A stretch of DNA of 64,000 nucleotides from Coriobacteriaceae bacterium. Its GTDB lineage: Bacteria; Actinomycetota; Coriobacteriia; Coriobacteriales; Coriobacteriaceae. Positions 34,920-43,949 of the stretch are shown here, one piece after another. A program made the translations under genes and the position numbers. The notes beneath the pieces are model-generated. The model had not been told where the DNA came from and did not search any database. It saw only the letters and a program-made list of their open reading frames with translations. The stretch covers positions 97,249 to 161,248 of the forward strand of contig CABJEP010000003.1 in the NCBI GenBank assembly GCA_902364645.1, given 5' to 3'. The first letter of the stretch is position 1. Each line of letters begins with the position of its first letter.

Positions 34920-34999
34920 GGTGTCCTCCTTTATCGAACGAAACCCATAGAAGCAAATGCGGGGGTGGCGGATCCCCCGCCAATTACCAGATAGAGGGG

Positions 35000-36241
35000 C
35001 TAGGGCCTGGGCGTTCCGCAGTTGCTGCAGAACTTGCCGCCGTTTTCGCTGCCGCAGTTGGGGCAGAACCACTTGGCCGGTGCCGGGGCGGGTGCGGGAC
35101 TGCCGCACTCGGAGCAGAACTTGCCGGTGTTGGTGGCGCCGCAGCTGCAGGTCCATGTGCCGGCCGCGGGAGCAGCGGCAGGAGCCGGTGCGGGAGCGGG
35201 TGCCGGAGCCGGCTGCGGGGCGGCCTGCTGCTGTGCCTGGCCGGCGGCGAACAGCTGGCTGGCGTTCATGCCGCCCATGCCACCTGCCATGCCCATGCCC
35301 ATAAAGCCTGCCATCGCGCCGTTGGGATTGGCGGCTGCCGCGCGCATTGCGTCGCTCTGGGCGCTGGCAATGTTGGCTGCCGCCATGGTGGGATCGCGCA
35401 TGACGGCGGCCTTCTGCAGGTCCTTGATCATCTGCTCGTCTTCTTGCGAGGCTGCGATGGAGTTGACGCCAAAACTCACGATCTCGACACCACGCAGGTC
35501 GCGCCAGTCGGCAGAGAGGACCTCGTTGAGCGCACGAGCGAGCTCGGTGGTGTGGCCGGGGATGGCGCTGTAGCGGATGCCCATCTCCGAGATCTTGGCG
35601 AAGGCGGGCTGCAGGGCGGTGAGCAGCTCGGACTTAAGCTGGCTGTCGATCTTGTCGCGCGTGTAGCTATCGGTCACGTTGCCGCACACGTTGGTGTAGA
35701 ACAGCAGCGGGTTGGTGATGCGGTACGAGTACTCGCCGTTGCAGCGCACGGAGATGTCAACGTCCAGGCCAATGTTGTTATCGACCACGCGGAAGGGCAC
35801 GGGCGAGGCGGTGCCGTACTTGTTGCCGATGATCTCCTTGGTGTTGATGAAGTAGACGCGCTGGTCCTTGCCCGCGTCGCCGCCAAAGGTAAAGCGGCTG
35901 CCGATATTGGCGAAGGTCTCCTTGATGGAATCGCCCAGGTTGCCGCTAAAGACGCTCGGCTCGCTGCCGGTATCGAAGACGAACTCACCAGGCTCCAGCG
36001 CGACTTCGATGATCTTGCCGTTTTGCACCACGAGCATGCCCTGGCCGTCGTTGACGGCGATGACGGAGCCGTTGGAGATGACGTTGTCCTCGCCGCGCGT
36101 GTTGGAGCTGCGGCCACCGGTACGTTTGCTGCCCTTGCAGGCCAAGACGTCAGCAGGCATCGATTCGCAGTAGATAAATTCCTTCCACTGGTCGGCCATG
36201 ACGCCGCCGGCAGCTCCCAATCCAGCTTTCAAGAGTCCCAT
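35000..36241 (-). CDS. SPFH-domain protein with two C-terminal zinc ribbons (YdjI-like)
   Basis: 413 residues. The SPFH/virion-core-like domain (about 1-290; DNVISNGSVIAVNDGQGMLV, YFINTKEIIGNKYGT) is followed by a Met/Gly/Ala-rich stretch, a Pro-Ala repeat linker, and two zinc ribbons, WTCSCGATNTGKFCSECG and WFCPNCGSENGGKFCSNCG. This matches YdjI of Bacillus, part of the PspA-linked ydjFGHI membrane-stress set. The two upstream genes also carry zinc ribbons. Likely membrane-associated scaffold. Confidence 0.88.
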   Translation of the reverse strand: MGLLKAGLGAAGGVMADQWKEFIYCESMPADVLACKGSKRTGGRSSNTRGEDNVISNGSVIAVNDGQGMLVVQNGKIIEVALEPGEFVFDTGSEPSVFSGNLGDSIKETFANIGSRFTFGGDAGKDQRVYFINTKEIIGNKYGTASPVPFRVVDNNIGLDVDISVRCNGEYSYRITNPLLFYTNVCGNVTDSYTRDKIDSQLKSELLTALQPAFAKISEMGIRYSAIPGHTTELARALNEVLSADWRDLRGVEIVSFGVNSIAASQEDEQMIKDLQKAAVMRDPTMAAANIASAQSDAMRAAAANPNGAMAGFMGMGMAGGMGGMNASQLFAAGQAQQQAAPQPAPAPAPAPAPAAAPAAGTWTCSCGATNTGKFCSECGSPAPAPAPAKWFCPNCGSENGGKFCSNCGTPRP

Positions 36242-36289
36242 GGTGATCTTCCTTTCTCGTCAAAGGCCGGGTGGTATTGGTTGGATTGC

Positions 36290-37612
36290 TTAGTCGTCCT
36301 TGTCGTCTTTCATGACAACGGTGGTCTCGGTGTGGCTGAAGGTGTCGTGCTTCTCGGTCAGGTCGAGCTCGCCGCAGTACTCGTCGGCGTGGGTGGCCTC
36401 GTTGGCCGTCTTGAGCTGGCCTACCAGCAGCACGTCTCCGATAATCACGATGATCAGCGGCGCGATGATGTTGATGAGGATGCCCTCGATATCAAAGGCG
36501 AGGTAATCCGGATCGAAGGCGTTCTCACCCATAAAGAGAATCTGGGAGAGAACAAATCCGATCACAAAGAACAGCACCGAGGCAATAGCGAGCTTGGGCT
36601 TGGAGCAGGGGAGCTCGCCGACCAAGCGGCCGGTCTGGCCGTTCATGGCAAACAGGTAGCTCTTGCCGTTCCACGAGGTGGAGAGCATCCAGACGGGGAA
36701 CAGGGCGTAGTCGCTGTCTTCCCAGGTGTAGTCGAGCTGCTTGCTTTCGACCGTGGCATCGTCGTATTCGTCGACGACAGTCTCGCGCAGGGCCGAGATC
36801 GCGCTTTCTTCCATACGGCGCTCGGCGCGCGCCTTGCAGGTCTCGCAGTCCTCGTCGTAACGGTTGGCGATGTAGCCGGGCATATATACGACCGAGAACG
36901 GACGCAGCGCGTCGTAGTCAAACGGCTCGATGGCGTCCATGTGGCCGTCGGGCATCTTGGACGATCCGTCGACGGGCACGCGCCTAAACGAGATATTGCC
37001 CTTGCGATAGGCATCGTAGTGGTCGGTGGTCGTGACGGTGCGGTCGGATTCCTCGGTCACGGTCTCGTTGGTCGCGTCAAAGTACACTTCGCCGTCAACG
37101 CGGGCACCGTAGAGCCAAAACGGCACGTAGACACCTTGGACCTCGTCGATGTGGTTGCCGGTGACAAAGCTCTTGGGCAGCAAGATTTTGTCCTTGTAGT
37201 GTTCCTTGAGTGCGGCCGTGACGTCGTCGCGCCCGAGCTTAAATGGAATCACCAGGTCGGGCGAGAAGTCGCCAGAGAGCTGGCCAGGCGCCACGGCGGA
37301 GTTGCCGCAGTACGGGCAGGTGGTGACGGCGACGGTGCCGTCGGACATGAGCTCGGCGCCGCACGACGAGCAGATGTAACCGGCGTTTTGGGCGAGCTCC
37401 TGCACGGCATCGTCGGCAGCAGGTTTGGGAGCTGCGGCTGCGGCATCGGCTTTGGCATCTGCCTTGTCCTGGCGCTCGCGATAGAGAGCCTCGACTTCTT
37501 CGACTTCAAAACGCGAATCGCAGTAGTCGCAGACGAGTTTTTGCTCGGCGCTTGCAAAATGCAGGGGGCCACCGCAGGCAGGGCACTGATAGTTGACGCT
37601 CTCGAAGGCCAT
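36290..37612 (-). CDS. Zinc-ribbon membrane protein (YdjG-like)
   Basis: 440 residues. Two zinc-binding segments at the N-terminus (YQCPACGGPLHF…LVCDYCDSRF; YICSSCGAEL…TTCPYCGNSAV), a long soluble region (VIPFKLGRDDVTAALKEHYK) and two membrane helices at the C-terminus (VLFFVIGFVLSQILF; NIIAPLIIVIIGDVLLV). The layout resembles YdjG-type partners of SPFH proteins. It is 48 nt upstream of the SPFH gene and 24 nt downstream of the DUF4428 gene on the same strand. Confidence 0.83.
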   Translation of the reverse strand: MAFESVNYQCPACGGPLHFASAEQKLVCDYCDSRFEVEEVEALYRERQDKADAKADAAAAAPKPAADDAVQELAQNAGYICSSCGAELMSDGTVAVTTCPYCGNSAVAPGQLSGDFSPDLVIPFKLGRDDVTAALKEHYKDKILLPKSFVTGNHIDEVQGVYVPFWLYGARVDGEVYFDATNETVTEESDRTVTTTDHYDAYRKGNISFRRVPVDGSSKMPDGHMDAIEPFDYDALRPFSVVYMPGYIANRYDEDCETCKARAERRMEESAISALRETVVDEYDDATVESKQLDYTWEDSDYALFPVWMLSTSWNGKSYLFAMNGQTGRLVGELPCSKPKLAIASVLFFVIGFVLSQILFMGENAFDPDYLAFDIEGILINIIAPLIIVIIGDVLLVGQLKTANEATHADEYCGELDLTEKHDTFSHTETTVVMKDDKDD

Positions 37613-37636
37613 GATCGGTCCTTTCCGTGCCGGAGG

Positions 37637-38374
37637 CTATGCGCCGATGGCGCCGCCGCAGTATTCGCAGCGCCCACTGGCATCGGGAATGGTGGTGGCT
37701 CCGCAGAAGGGGCAGGTCACCGCGGTCTTGGGGGCCTTGGCGGCCACGACGCTGTCGCGCGTCTCCTGGCGCAGCTGCACCAGCGCGTCGCGGACCTCGG
37801 TTGCCTGGCGCTTGGCCTCGCGGTATTCGATGGAGCCGCGCTGATCGATGGTGGAGTCGTTTACGCGCAGGTTGATCTCGGTAAAGTACGGCGTGTTGAC
37901 GTGAATGGTCAGATTAAAGTCGTAATCCAGGTCGTAGCGCGGCGGGTTGTAGCTCTCGCGCTCGCCGTCCTTGGTCTCGCGATAGATTTCGGTGCGATGC
38001 TCGTCGATATCCATATCGCAGCCGAGTACCTGCGAGAACTCGATGATGTCGGGATTGGCGTCGCGCCAGCGGCTCTGCGAGGTGATGATCAGCAGGCCCG
38101 CGTCCTCATCGAGCATGATGTTGGTGCGCCCGGCAGAAAGCGTGCGCGTGGGGTTGAACGACGCCAGGCGCTCGGCATTGGCCTCGCGGTAGGCGAGCTG
38201 CTCGCGGATATCGTCCGCGGTGCTGGAGCGATAGCCGTGAAAGTAGGGGGAGAGCTTGCCGGCGCACTCTTTGCACAGGTAGCCTTCATTGATTTTTGTC
38301 TTACCTAGAAGTCCCAGCTCGGTACCGCAAATCGCGCACTCTTTCTTCTCGAACATCTTGTCAAAGAAGCCCAT
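37637..38374 (-). CDS. DUF4428 zinc-ribbon protein
   Basis: 245 residues. The N-terminal ECAICGTELGLLGKTKINEGYLCKECAGKL is the DUF4428 treble-clef-like zinc domain, and CPFCGATTIPDASGRCEYCGG is a second zinc ribbon at the C-terminus. The middle has a beta-rich domain (TLSAGRTNIMLDEDAGLLII; VNTPYFTEINLRVNDS). It is the first gene of the minus-strand zinc-ribbon/SPFH cluster. Function unknown; membrane-stress association is inferred from context. Confidence 0.85.
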   Translation of the reverse strand: MGFFDKMFEKKECAICGTELGLLGKTKINEGYLCKECAGKLSPYFHGYRSSTADDIREQLAYREANAERLASFNPTRTLSAGRTNIMLDEDAGLLIITSQSRWRDANPDIIEFSQVLGCDMDIDEHRTEIYRETKDGERESYNPPRYDLDYDFNLTIHVNTPYFTEINLRVNDSTIDQRGSIEYREAKRQATEVRDALVQLRQETRDSVVAAKAPKTAVTCPFCGATTIPDASGRCEYCGGAIGA

Positions 38375-38495
38375 GGCTGCCTCCCATCAACTGGTAGCGT
38401 GTGTCACTTTTGATGATGGGGGAGTGCGCGATCTTTCACGATACCCAGATGGCTCAACGAGTCTCCTCAACTGGGACACATGGCCCATTTTTCCT

Positions 38496-38555
38496 ACTCA
38501 TTGGGGACGTACTTAAATGAGTGAAACTACTCATTTAAGTACGTCCCCAATGAGT
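38496..38555. repeat. Head-to-head pair of family A palindromes
   Basis: ACTCATTGGGGACGTACTTA… (38496-38522) and its full inverse complement (38529-38555) are separated by 6 nt, so the pair forms one perfect 27-bp hairpin stem. It lies in the 331-bp gap before the DUF1593 gene. Confidence 0.85.
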
Positions 38556-38566
38556 GCTCGCAGAAC

Positions 38567-38660
38567 GAGAGTGGATAATCTCCCATTTTTGGCCTATGTG
38601 CAGGCTCAAAGTGGGAGATTTCCACTCTCGTCATTTGGGTGTCCAAAAATCCCCGCTCGT
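38567..38660. repeat. Palindromic repeat family C, copy 2
   Basis: GAGAGTGGATAATCTCCC pairs with GGGAGATTTCCACTCTC (one base lost), followed by the conserved GTCCAAAAATCCCCGCTCG tail. It directly follows the family A pair, as at 29.67 kb. Confidence 0.75.
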
Positions 38661-38705
38661 TTGGCGCCTGGGGACACTCTTTGTCGAATGTGGGCGTCGC
38701 CCTTG

Positions 38706-40217
38706 CTATGCCACAGTCACGGCGACCTGGGCGTAGCGGCTGCAGGGGCGCTCGGCGCGCGTCTGCACGGTAAGCGTGAGTACGAAGCGGTCACCGGGCT
38801 GCGCGTCGGCGGGCACGATGAAAGCGGTGTCCACCGTGCATTCTTGCCACATCGACAGATCCTGGACGCCTGCATAGCTCGATGGGTCTACGGCCACATC
38901 CCAATGTGCATCGAAGCCCTTGTCGTCGGGGTCGACGATGGTTGCCGCAAGGGCGACGCGCTCGCCGGCTGCGGCGCTGCGGTCGGCCGTGACCTCGACA
39001 ACATGTGCCGGATGCGAGCAGATGGCCGGATCATGGGCGCACCATTGCGCGCGGACGGCAAAGTCTTCCTGATAGGCGCGCAGGTAGGGATTGAGATTGT
39101 CGTCTGCGGGCGTGCCGAGGGCGGCAAAACCGGCGGGCGCGCTCGCATCGGGGTGTCCATCAAGAAACATGCGGCCCAGCAGCGTATCGAAGTCGCGGTC
39201 GTCGATGCCGCGCAGGCCAAACGGCAGCAGTGGAATATAGGTCATGCTGTCGCCTTCGGCCATAAAGTCGCCGCGCTCAAACTGCACCGCGGGCATGCCT
39301 TCCAGGCCCCAATCCAGGCGGGCATGCTTGCCAAACTGAAAGCGCTCGGGTTCGTTTTCGTAGACCTTACCATCGCCATAGAGCATATAGCGTGCCATGA
39401 GGGGTTCGTTGCCCTGCGTGAGATTCTGCTCGGGCCAAGGAGCCTTAAACAGCGGAAGCGTATCGGGCTGAGCTGTTTTGGCGTCGAAATAGTTGCCATA
39501 CATATAGGGCGTACGCCAAAAGATGAGCTCGGGAAAGAGCTCACGCCCATGGTCGAGCCACGAGTTGTCCTGTCCCACGACATCGGCAACGCCCATCACG
39601 CGCACCTTCTGATAGACCCGCTGCTGTACGGCGGGCCACTCGGGTGTGGCGCGATAACGCTCGGCAATACTCATGAGGGCGCGAACGATCGTATTCATAC
39701 CACCCCAGCTGAGCAGCCACAGCGTGCGCGGGTCATCGTCCATGATGGCATCGGCGATGACGTGAGACCCTTCAGTCTCCTCGCGCACATCACCCTCAAA
39801 GGCAACATTTCCCACAAAGGTGCGCTCGATTATCTGGGCGGGCGTGGGAAACGGCGGCTCACCGGCAGCGGCCGCATTTGCCTGCAACTGCGGCCAAGCC
39901 TGGGCATATTCATTGCTCCAGAGGCTCTCAATCCAATGCTCGGGAAACGGACGATACTCACGAAGCTCCCCTGCCAGTGGATCGGGTTCATGAGGCACAA
40001 CAGCCCACTCATAAGAGCGCCGCCCTTTGGTCCGCCAATGCGAATTCACCTCGCCGAGCGTATGAACCCCATCCCCAAGAAAGTGATACTGCGAAGCCGT
40101 ATACACCACAGCCTGAACATCAAGCAAGTTGAGATACAGAGCCAAATGAACAAGCGAGTTCATATCATCGACTTCCATATCAGTGGTAACAATCACCCGA
40201 GTCAACTTCTGGGACAT
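38706..40217 (-). CDS. DUF1593 protein (nucleoside-hydrolase-like with C-terminal Ig-like domain)
   Basis: 503 residues, no signal peptide. The N-terminal domain (RVIVTTDMEVDDMNSLVHLALY; WLLSWGGMNTIVRAL; KVRVMGVADVVGQDNSW) is the DUF1593 fold, related to nucleoside hydrolases, with the DxExDD metal motif. The C-terminal 90 residues form a beta-sandwich (VVEVTADRSAAAGERVALAA). Similar proteins are linked to plant polysaccharide use. The neighbouring esterase and GH140-like gene fit that. ATG 40217 follows TTGGAG. Substrate unknown. Confidence 0.82.
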   Translation of the reverse strand: MSQKLTRVIVTTDMEVDDMNSLVHLALYLNLLDVQAVVYTASQYHFLGDGVHTLGEVNSHWRTKGRRSYEWAVVPHEPDPLAGELREYRPFPEHWIESLWSNEYAQAWPQLQANAAAAGEPPFPTPAQIIERTFVGNVAFEGDVREETEGSHVIADAIMDDDPRTLWLLSWGGMNTIVRALMSIAERYRATPEWPAVQQRVYQKVRVMGVADVVGQDNSWLDHGRELFPELIFWRTPYMYGNYFDAKTAQPDTLPLFKAPWPEQNLTQGNEPLMARYMLYGDGKVYENEPERFQFGKHARLDWGLEGMPAVQFERGDFMAEGDSMTYIPLLPFGLRGIDDRDFDTLLGRMFLDGHPDASAPAGFAALGTPADDNLNPYLRAYQEDFAVRAQWCAHDPAICSHPAHVVEVTADRSAAAGERVALAATIVDPDDKGFDAHWDVAVDPSSYAGVQDLSMWQECTVDTAFIVPADAQPGDRFVLTLTVQTRAERPCSRYAQVAVTVA

Positions 40218-40347
40218 AGGAACAGCTCCAATCAAAATCAATTCAGCCAGTTACGCGCAAGGCAAGACGGGACCCACGCCCCCATCGCCCGCGACCCGGC
40301 GGCCCGCCGGAAGCGGCCGACCAGCGTTTCGAACAACGTTAACTTAG

Positions 40348-40474
40348 GGGGGCTCTGACCTTTAGTTTTGTAAACATTCCGCAGCGCGAGCCCCGCTTAT
40401 CCGATGCTCCGAAGGAGCAGGATAAGCGGGGCTCATGCGCGAGGACGTTTACAAAACTAAAGGTCAGAGCCCCC
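40348..40474. repeat. Near-perfect 127-bp hairpin element (family F)
   Basis: 28-bp perfect outer arms (40348-40375 and 40447-40474, reading GGGGGCTCTGACCTTTAGTT…), then an inner 15-bp stem GAGCCCCGCTTATCC / GGATAAGCGGGGCTC and an apical GCTCC-GAA-GGAGC. It lies in the gap between two minus-strand genes and probably stops the esterase transcript. Confidence 0.8.
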
Positions 40475-40484
40475 GATGGGATGG

Positions 40485-41822
40485 TTACCTCGAAACCCTG
40501 GCCGACCACTCCCAGCAGCCCACCGGCTCGCCGTCGATGAGTACGTTGCCCCCGTCGAAGTCTTGATAACACAGGTCGTTGAATTGGTGGATCCACACGC
40601 CGTGGTTGAACGTCTTTTTGGCCGAGCCGTCGGCCTCGCGATACACGCCGGTCAGGTCCTCGACATGGCTAAAGTAGGTGAGATGCACGTTGGCGCCGGC
40701 ACCGCGCAGGCGCGCGAACAGCGGCAGCACGGTCTGTTGCGGGTGCACGAGCTCGTCGCCCTTGGAGTGCGTAAACCACAGCGGCGTCTTGGCGAGCGCG
40801 GCCACGTCCTTGTCCGTGGCGTTGTACCACGGGGCGCAGCAGGGAAGGCCCGCGGCGAAGAAATCGGGGTAGTCGGCGCACAGGCGCAGGGTCATAAAGC
40901 CGCCGTTGGAAAGACCGGCGACCACGATGCGGTCGGTGTCGATGCGGTCGACATGCTCGGCGACAAACTCGTCGATAAGCGCCTTGAGCACGGAGGAGTA
41001 GATGCTCTGGTTGGAGCGACCGAGTTGCTCGACGCCGTTGTCCATCCAAAACGTGGGCGACTGCGGCACGAGCACCCAGGCAAAGCCGCCAAAGTAGCGC
41101 TGGATCTGCGCCTGACTAATGGCCGTCACGCGGTTGCCGATATAGGCGCGCGTAGCGCCTTCGCCTTGCGTGGCGCCCTTGCCCTCGCCGGCGCCGTGCA
41201 GATACACCACGAGCGGTGCTCTTTGGGGCACGACCGTCGCCTCGGGCGCAAAGGGGTTGAAGCATGCCGAGTCTTCGGCCTTAAAGGTGGGCTCAAAGAA
41301 GCCGTATTCGAGCGCGATGCCGTCGACGGCGGTCTTTTGCGTGGCGTTGCTCCAGCCTTTGAGCGCGGGGCAGATATCGCCACGGCAGGTGTCGAAGACC
41401 AGGCCGCAGGTGGGATCGTCGCCGTCGTTGCCGGGAAGAGCTGTGAGCTGCGTGATGCGCAGCTGGTCATCGAGCATGCGCGAGCCCATGACGCCGCCTT
41501 CGATGGTCTTGGTCAGGCGCTGCTCGGCGACCTCGAGCGCCACATGGGTGCCCACGGCGAGCTTACGTCCGTTCTCGTCGCACGGATATGCGGCGAGAAT
41601 GTCGATGTAACCCACGGAGGGCGCGGCATGGTCGGCGCCGCGCTCCTTGCGCATCAGAACCTCGCCCGAGCGCTCGTGACGCTCTACATATATATGGAAG
41701 GTGTTCGCGTCGATGTCGTTGGCGCGCACGGTGCAGGGCAGGTCGAGTACGACCTTGCTGATCCAGGGGCCAAAGTCGCCCAAGGTGGTGACGGTTGCGT
41801 AGGTACACAATTTGAGCTCCAT
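40485..41822 (-). CDS. Alpha/beta hydrolase with N-terminal Ig-like domain (carbohydrate esterase-like)
   Basis: 445 residues, no signal peptide. The N-terminal 200 residues are beta-rich (VVLDLPCTVRANDIDANTFHIYV), like the Ig-like domains of PHB-depolymerase/CE1-type esterases. The hydrolase domain has LVVYLHGAGEGKG (oxyanion), VAGLSNGGFMTLRL (nucleophile Ser) and a His in TFNHGVWIHQF. It probably removes ester groups from a glycan or glycoside. It diverges from the EIIBC gene and shares its operator-rich intergenic region, so the two are likely co-regulated. Confidence 0.83.
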   Translation of the reverse strand: MELKLCTYATVTTLGDFGPWISKVVLDLPCTVRANDIDANTFHIYVERHERSGEVLMRKERGADHAAPSVGYIDILAAYPCDENGRKLAVGTHVALEVAEQRLTKTIEGGVMGSRMLDDQLRITQLTALPGNDGDDPTCGLVFDTCRGDICPALKGWSNATQKTAVDGIALEYGFFEPTFKAEDSACFNPFAPEATVVPQRAPLVVYLHGAGEGKGATQGEGATRAYIGNRVTAISQAQIQRYFGGFAWVLVPQSPTFWMDNGVEQLGRSNQSIYSSVLKALIDEFVAEHVDRIDTDRIVVAGLSNGGFMTLRLCADYPDFFAAGLPCCAPWYNATDKDVAALAKTPLWFTHSKGDELVHPQQTVLPLFARLRGAGANVHLTYFSHVEDLTGVYREADGSAKKTFNHGVWIHQFNDLCYQDFDGGNVLIDGEPVGCWEWSARVSR

Positions 41823-42312
41823 GAGCTGCCTCCCTTACGCCGCGAATGCCTGGCATCTGCGGCAATACAAACTAAACATGTTTAGTGTAATCTAGAATTG
41901 AAGAATAACCAGATGAACTCGGTAAACGGCAAAAATGAACACGTCGTGAACTACTAAACGTATGTTTACTAGCTTCTAGCAGGGATTCTGTTGATGAGTT
42001 AACAGATCAGTGAGGTGTTCATCAAAATAAAATCCCACGTAAATGGCTATATATCAATAGATGGTCAAAGAGACCATCTCCCGCCATTCAAATACGTTCA
42101 CCCCCGATTTCCTACCGTTCACCGGACTGTAGACGGCAAAATTGCCATAAATTCGGCGCTCCGTGTAAACTAAAGCCCGTAAACGTTCAGTAAACACCTT
42201 GTTTACAAAAGCGTATCCAAGGGTCCGGCAACCGTAAGGGGTTATAGTCGCCGGGCCAAAGGCGTGCCTAAGCCCAAGGGGGCTGGCACACGAAGATATG
42301 GGGAGGGGTCCC
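41823..42312. promoter_or_regulatory. 490-bp divergent regulatory region with GTTTAGTAAAC-type operators
   Basis: No gene is seen. It holds a perfect 16-bp palindrome ACTAAACATGTTTAGT (41871-41886), an imperfect palindrome CTACTAAACGTATGTTTACT AG (41951-41972), GTGTAAACTAAAG (42163-42175) and TTCAGTAAACACCTTGTTTA (42186-42205). The same words control the LacI-type gene and the isomerase operon at 16.6-17.9 kb, so a shared repressor is likely. The EIIBC RBS is GGGAGGGG at 42301-42308. Confidence 0.55.
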
Positions 42313-43740
42313 ATGGCAGTAGATAACAAGCAGATTGCCACCGATGTCCTCGAGCTCGTGGGCGGTGCGGAGAATGTTTCCGTTGCCACCAACTGCATGA
42401 CGCGCCTGCGTCTGACGCTCAAGGATAACAGCAAGGCCGACGTGGAGAAGATCAAGAAGGTCAAGGGTGTTCTGGGTTGCCAGTTTGCCGGCAGCCAGCT
42501 CCAGGTCATCATCGGCCAGAACGTGCCCAAGGTGCTCGCCGAGTTCGTCGCCATCTCCGGTGTCAAGCAGGGTGAGGCCGTCAACGAGAACCTCGATGCT
42601 CCCAAGGAGAAGTTCGAGCTCAAGAACCTGCCCAATATCATCCTCGACTATCTGTCGGGCTCCATGACCCAGCTCATCCCGCTGCTCATGGCCGGCGGTC
42701 TGTTCCGTACCATCGCGGCCGTCCTCGGCCCCACCATGCTCGGTGTGCTCTCGGCCGACGACCCGACCTATACGTTCCTCTACACCACGCTGTACGAGGC
42801 CACGTTCACCTTTATCCCCATCTACCTGGGTTATGCCGCGGCTAAGAAGCTCGGCGCCAGCCCGGTGCTCGGCATGCTGCTCGGTGGCGCCCTCATGGCT
42901 CCTTCCGTGGTGAGCGTCGCCACCCAGGAGGGCGGCGGCATCATCTCCGTCTACGGCATCCAGATCGCTGCTGCCAACTATCAGCAGTCCGTCCTGCCGA
43001 TCATCCTTTCGGTGCCTGTCCTCTACTTCGTCGAGAAGTTCTTTAAGAAGGTCATGCCCGACGTGCTCTCCACGGTCTTCACGCCGTTCTGCACCATGAT
43101 CGTCACGATCCCCATTGCCTTCATCGTCCTCGCTCCGATCGGCAACGAGATCGGTACACTGATCGCCAACGCCCTCTTCGGCCTTGCTGACCTTGGCGGC
43201 ATCGGCATCCTGATCGTCATGGCCGTCCTCGGCGCCTTCTGGCAGCTCTTCGTGGTCTGCGGCATGCACATGCCCGTCATCCTGCTCGCCCAGGTTCAGA
43301 TCATCGCTGCCGGTTACGATCCCTTCGTCTTCGTTTCCACCAACTGCGCTATGGCCGCTGTCTGGGGCTGCGCCTTCGGTGCCTTCCTCAAGATGAAGAA
43401 CCCCGACGAGAAGTCTCTCGCCATCGGTTACGTCATCTCCGCCATCGCCGGCGGCGTCACCGAGCCCGCGCTCTTCGGCATCCTCATGCGCTTCCGTCGC
43501 ACCATGTTTGGCATGTTCATCGGCGGTGCCATCGGCGCTGTGTTCTCCGGCCTCATGGGGGTTACCTACTACCTCGCAGGCGGTGCCTCCAACTTCCTGG
43601 TCTTCACCAACTACCTGCAGGGTGGCCAGATGAACACCGTCTGGGCTATCGTTGGTATGGCAATCTCCTTTGTCATCGCCGCTGCCGTCGTCTTTGTCTC
43701 CGGCTTCTCCAAGGAGGAGCTCGCCGAGATGGAGGCCTAA
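42313..43740 (+). CDS. PTS EIIBC permease (sucrose/beta-glucoside type)
   Basis: 475 residues. EIIB with Cys28 in VATNCMTRLRLTLKDN; EIIC with about ten helices, including GGVTEPALFGILMRFRRTMFG. No EIIA is fused. The adjacent apiosidase-like hydrolase and divergent esterase suggest import of a plant glycoside with phosphorylation. Paralogous to the EIIBC at 24.5 kb but GC-rich like its neighbours. A terminator and a second long hairpin separate it from the hydrolase gene. Confidence 0.92.
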   Translation: MAVDNKQIATDVLELVGGAENVSVATNCMTRLRLTLKDNSKADVEKIKKVKGVLGCQFAGSQLQVIIGQNVPKVLAEFVAISGVKQGEAVNENLDAPKEKFELKNLPNIILDYLSGSMTQLIPLLMAGGLFRTIAAVLGPTMLGVLSADDPTYTFLYTTLYEATFTFIPIYLGYAAAKKLGASPVLGMLLGGALMAPSVVSVATQEGGGIISVYGIQIAAANYQQSVLPIILSVPVLYFVEKFFKKVMPDVLSTVFTPFCTMIVTIPIAFIVLAPIGNEIGTLIANALFGLADLGGIGILIVMAVLGAFWQLFVVCGMHMPVILLAQVQIIAAGYDPFVFVSTNCAMAAVWGCAFGAFLKMKNPDEKSLAIGYVISAIAGGVTEPALFGILMRFRRTMFGMFIGGAIGAVFSGLMGVTYYLAGGASNFLVFTNYLQGGQMNTVWAIVGMAISFVIAAAVVFVSGFSKEELAEMEA

Positions 43741-43780
43741 GGCCAAACCGTTCGGTCGCATAAGACCTCACCTACACGAC

Positions 43781-43818
43781 AGGGCCCCGTCAGGCGTAAG
43801 CCCGGCGGGGCCCTTCTT
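43781..43818 (+). terminator. Terminator of EIIBC
   Basis: AGGGCCCCG pairs with CGGGGCCCT across a GC-rich loop, followed by TCTT. Confidence 0.75.
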
Positions 43819-43857
43819 GCAAGGTAGACTGATGGAGGCGGGTGAGATTCGCCCGCG

Positions 43858-43925
43858 AGGGTTTGCCAAGCGCCGGGGGCTTTCGCGCGGGGTTATCGCG
43901 AAAGCCCCCGGCGGTTCGCAAATCC
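43858..43925 (+). repeat. Long hairpin directly ahead of the GH140-like gene
   Basis: GCGCCGGGGGCTTTCGCG pairs with CGCGAAAGCCCCCGGCG across 9 nt, extended by GGGTTTGC / GCAAATCC. It ends 12 nt before the RBS AAAGGA of the hydrolase and could attenuate or protect that mRNA. Confidence 0.65.
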
Positions 43926-43949
43926 TTTATCAAACGAAAGGACATGCAG

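Noticed and set aside
34910..38308. Plus-strand open frame of 1132 codons
   Set aside because: It lies opposite three recognised zinc-ribbon/SPFH genes with good RBSs; the translation is a repetitive Gly/Ala/Val/His artefact.
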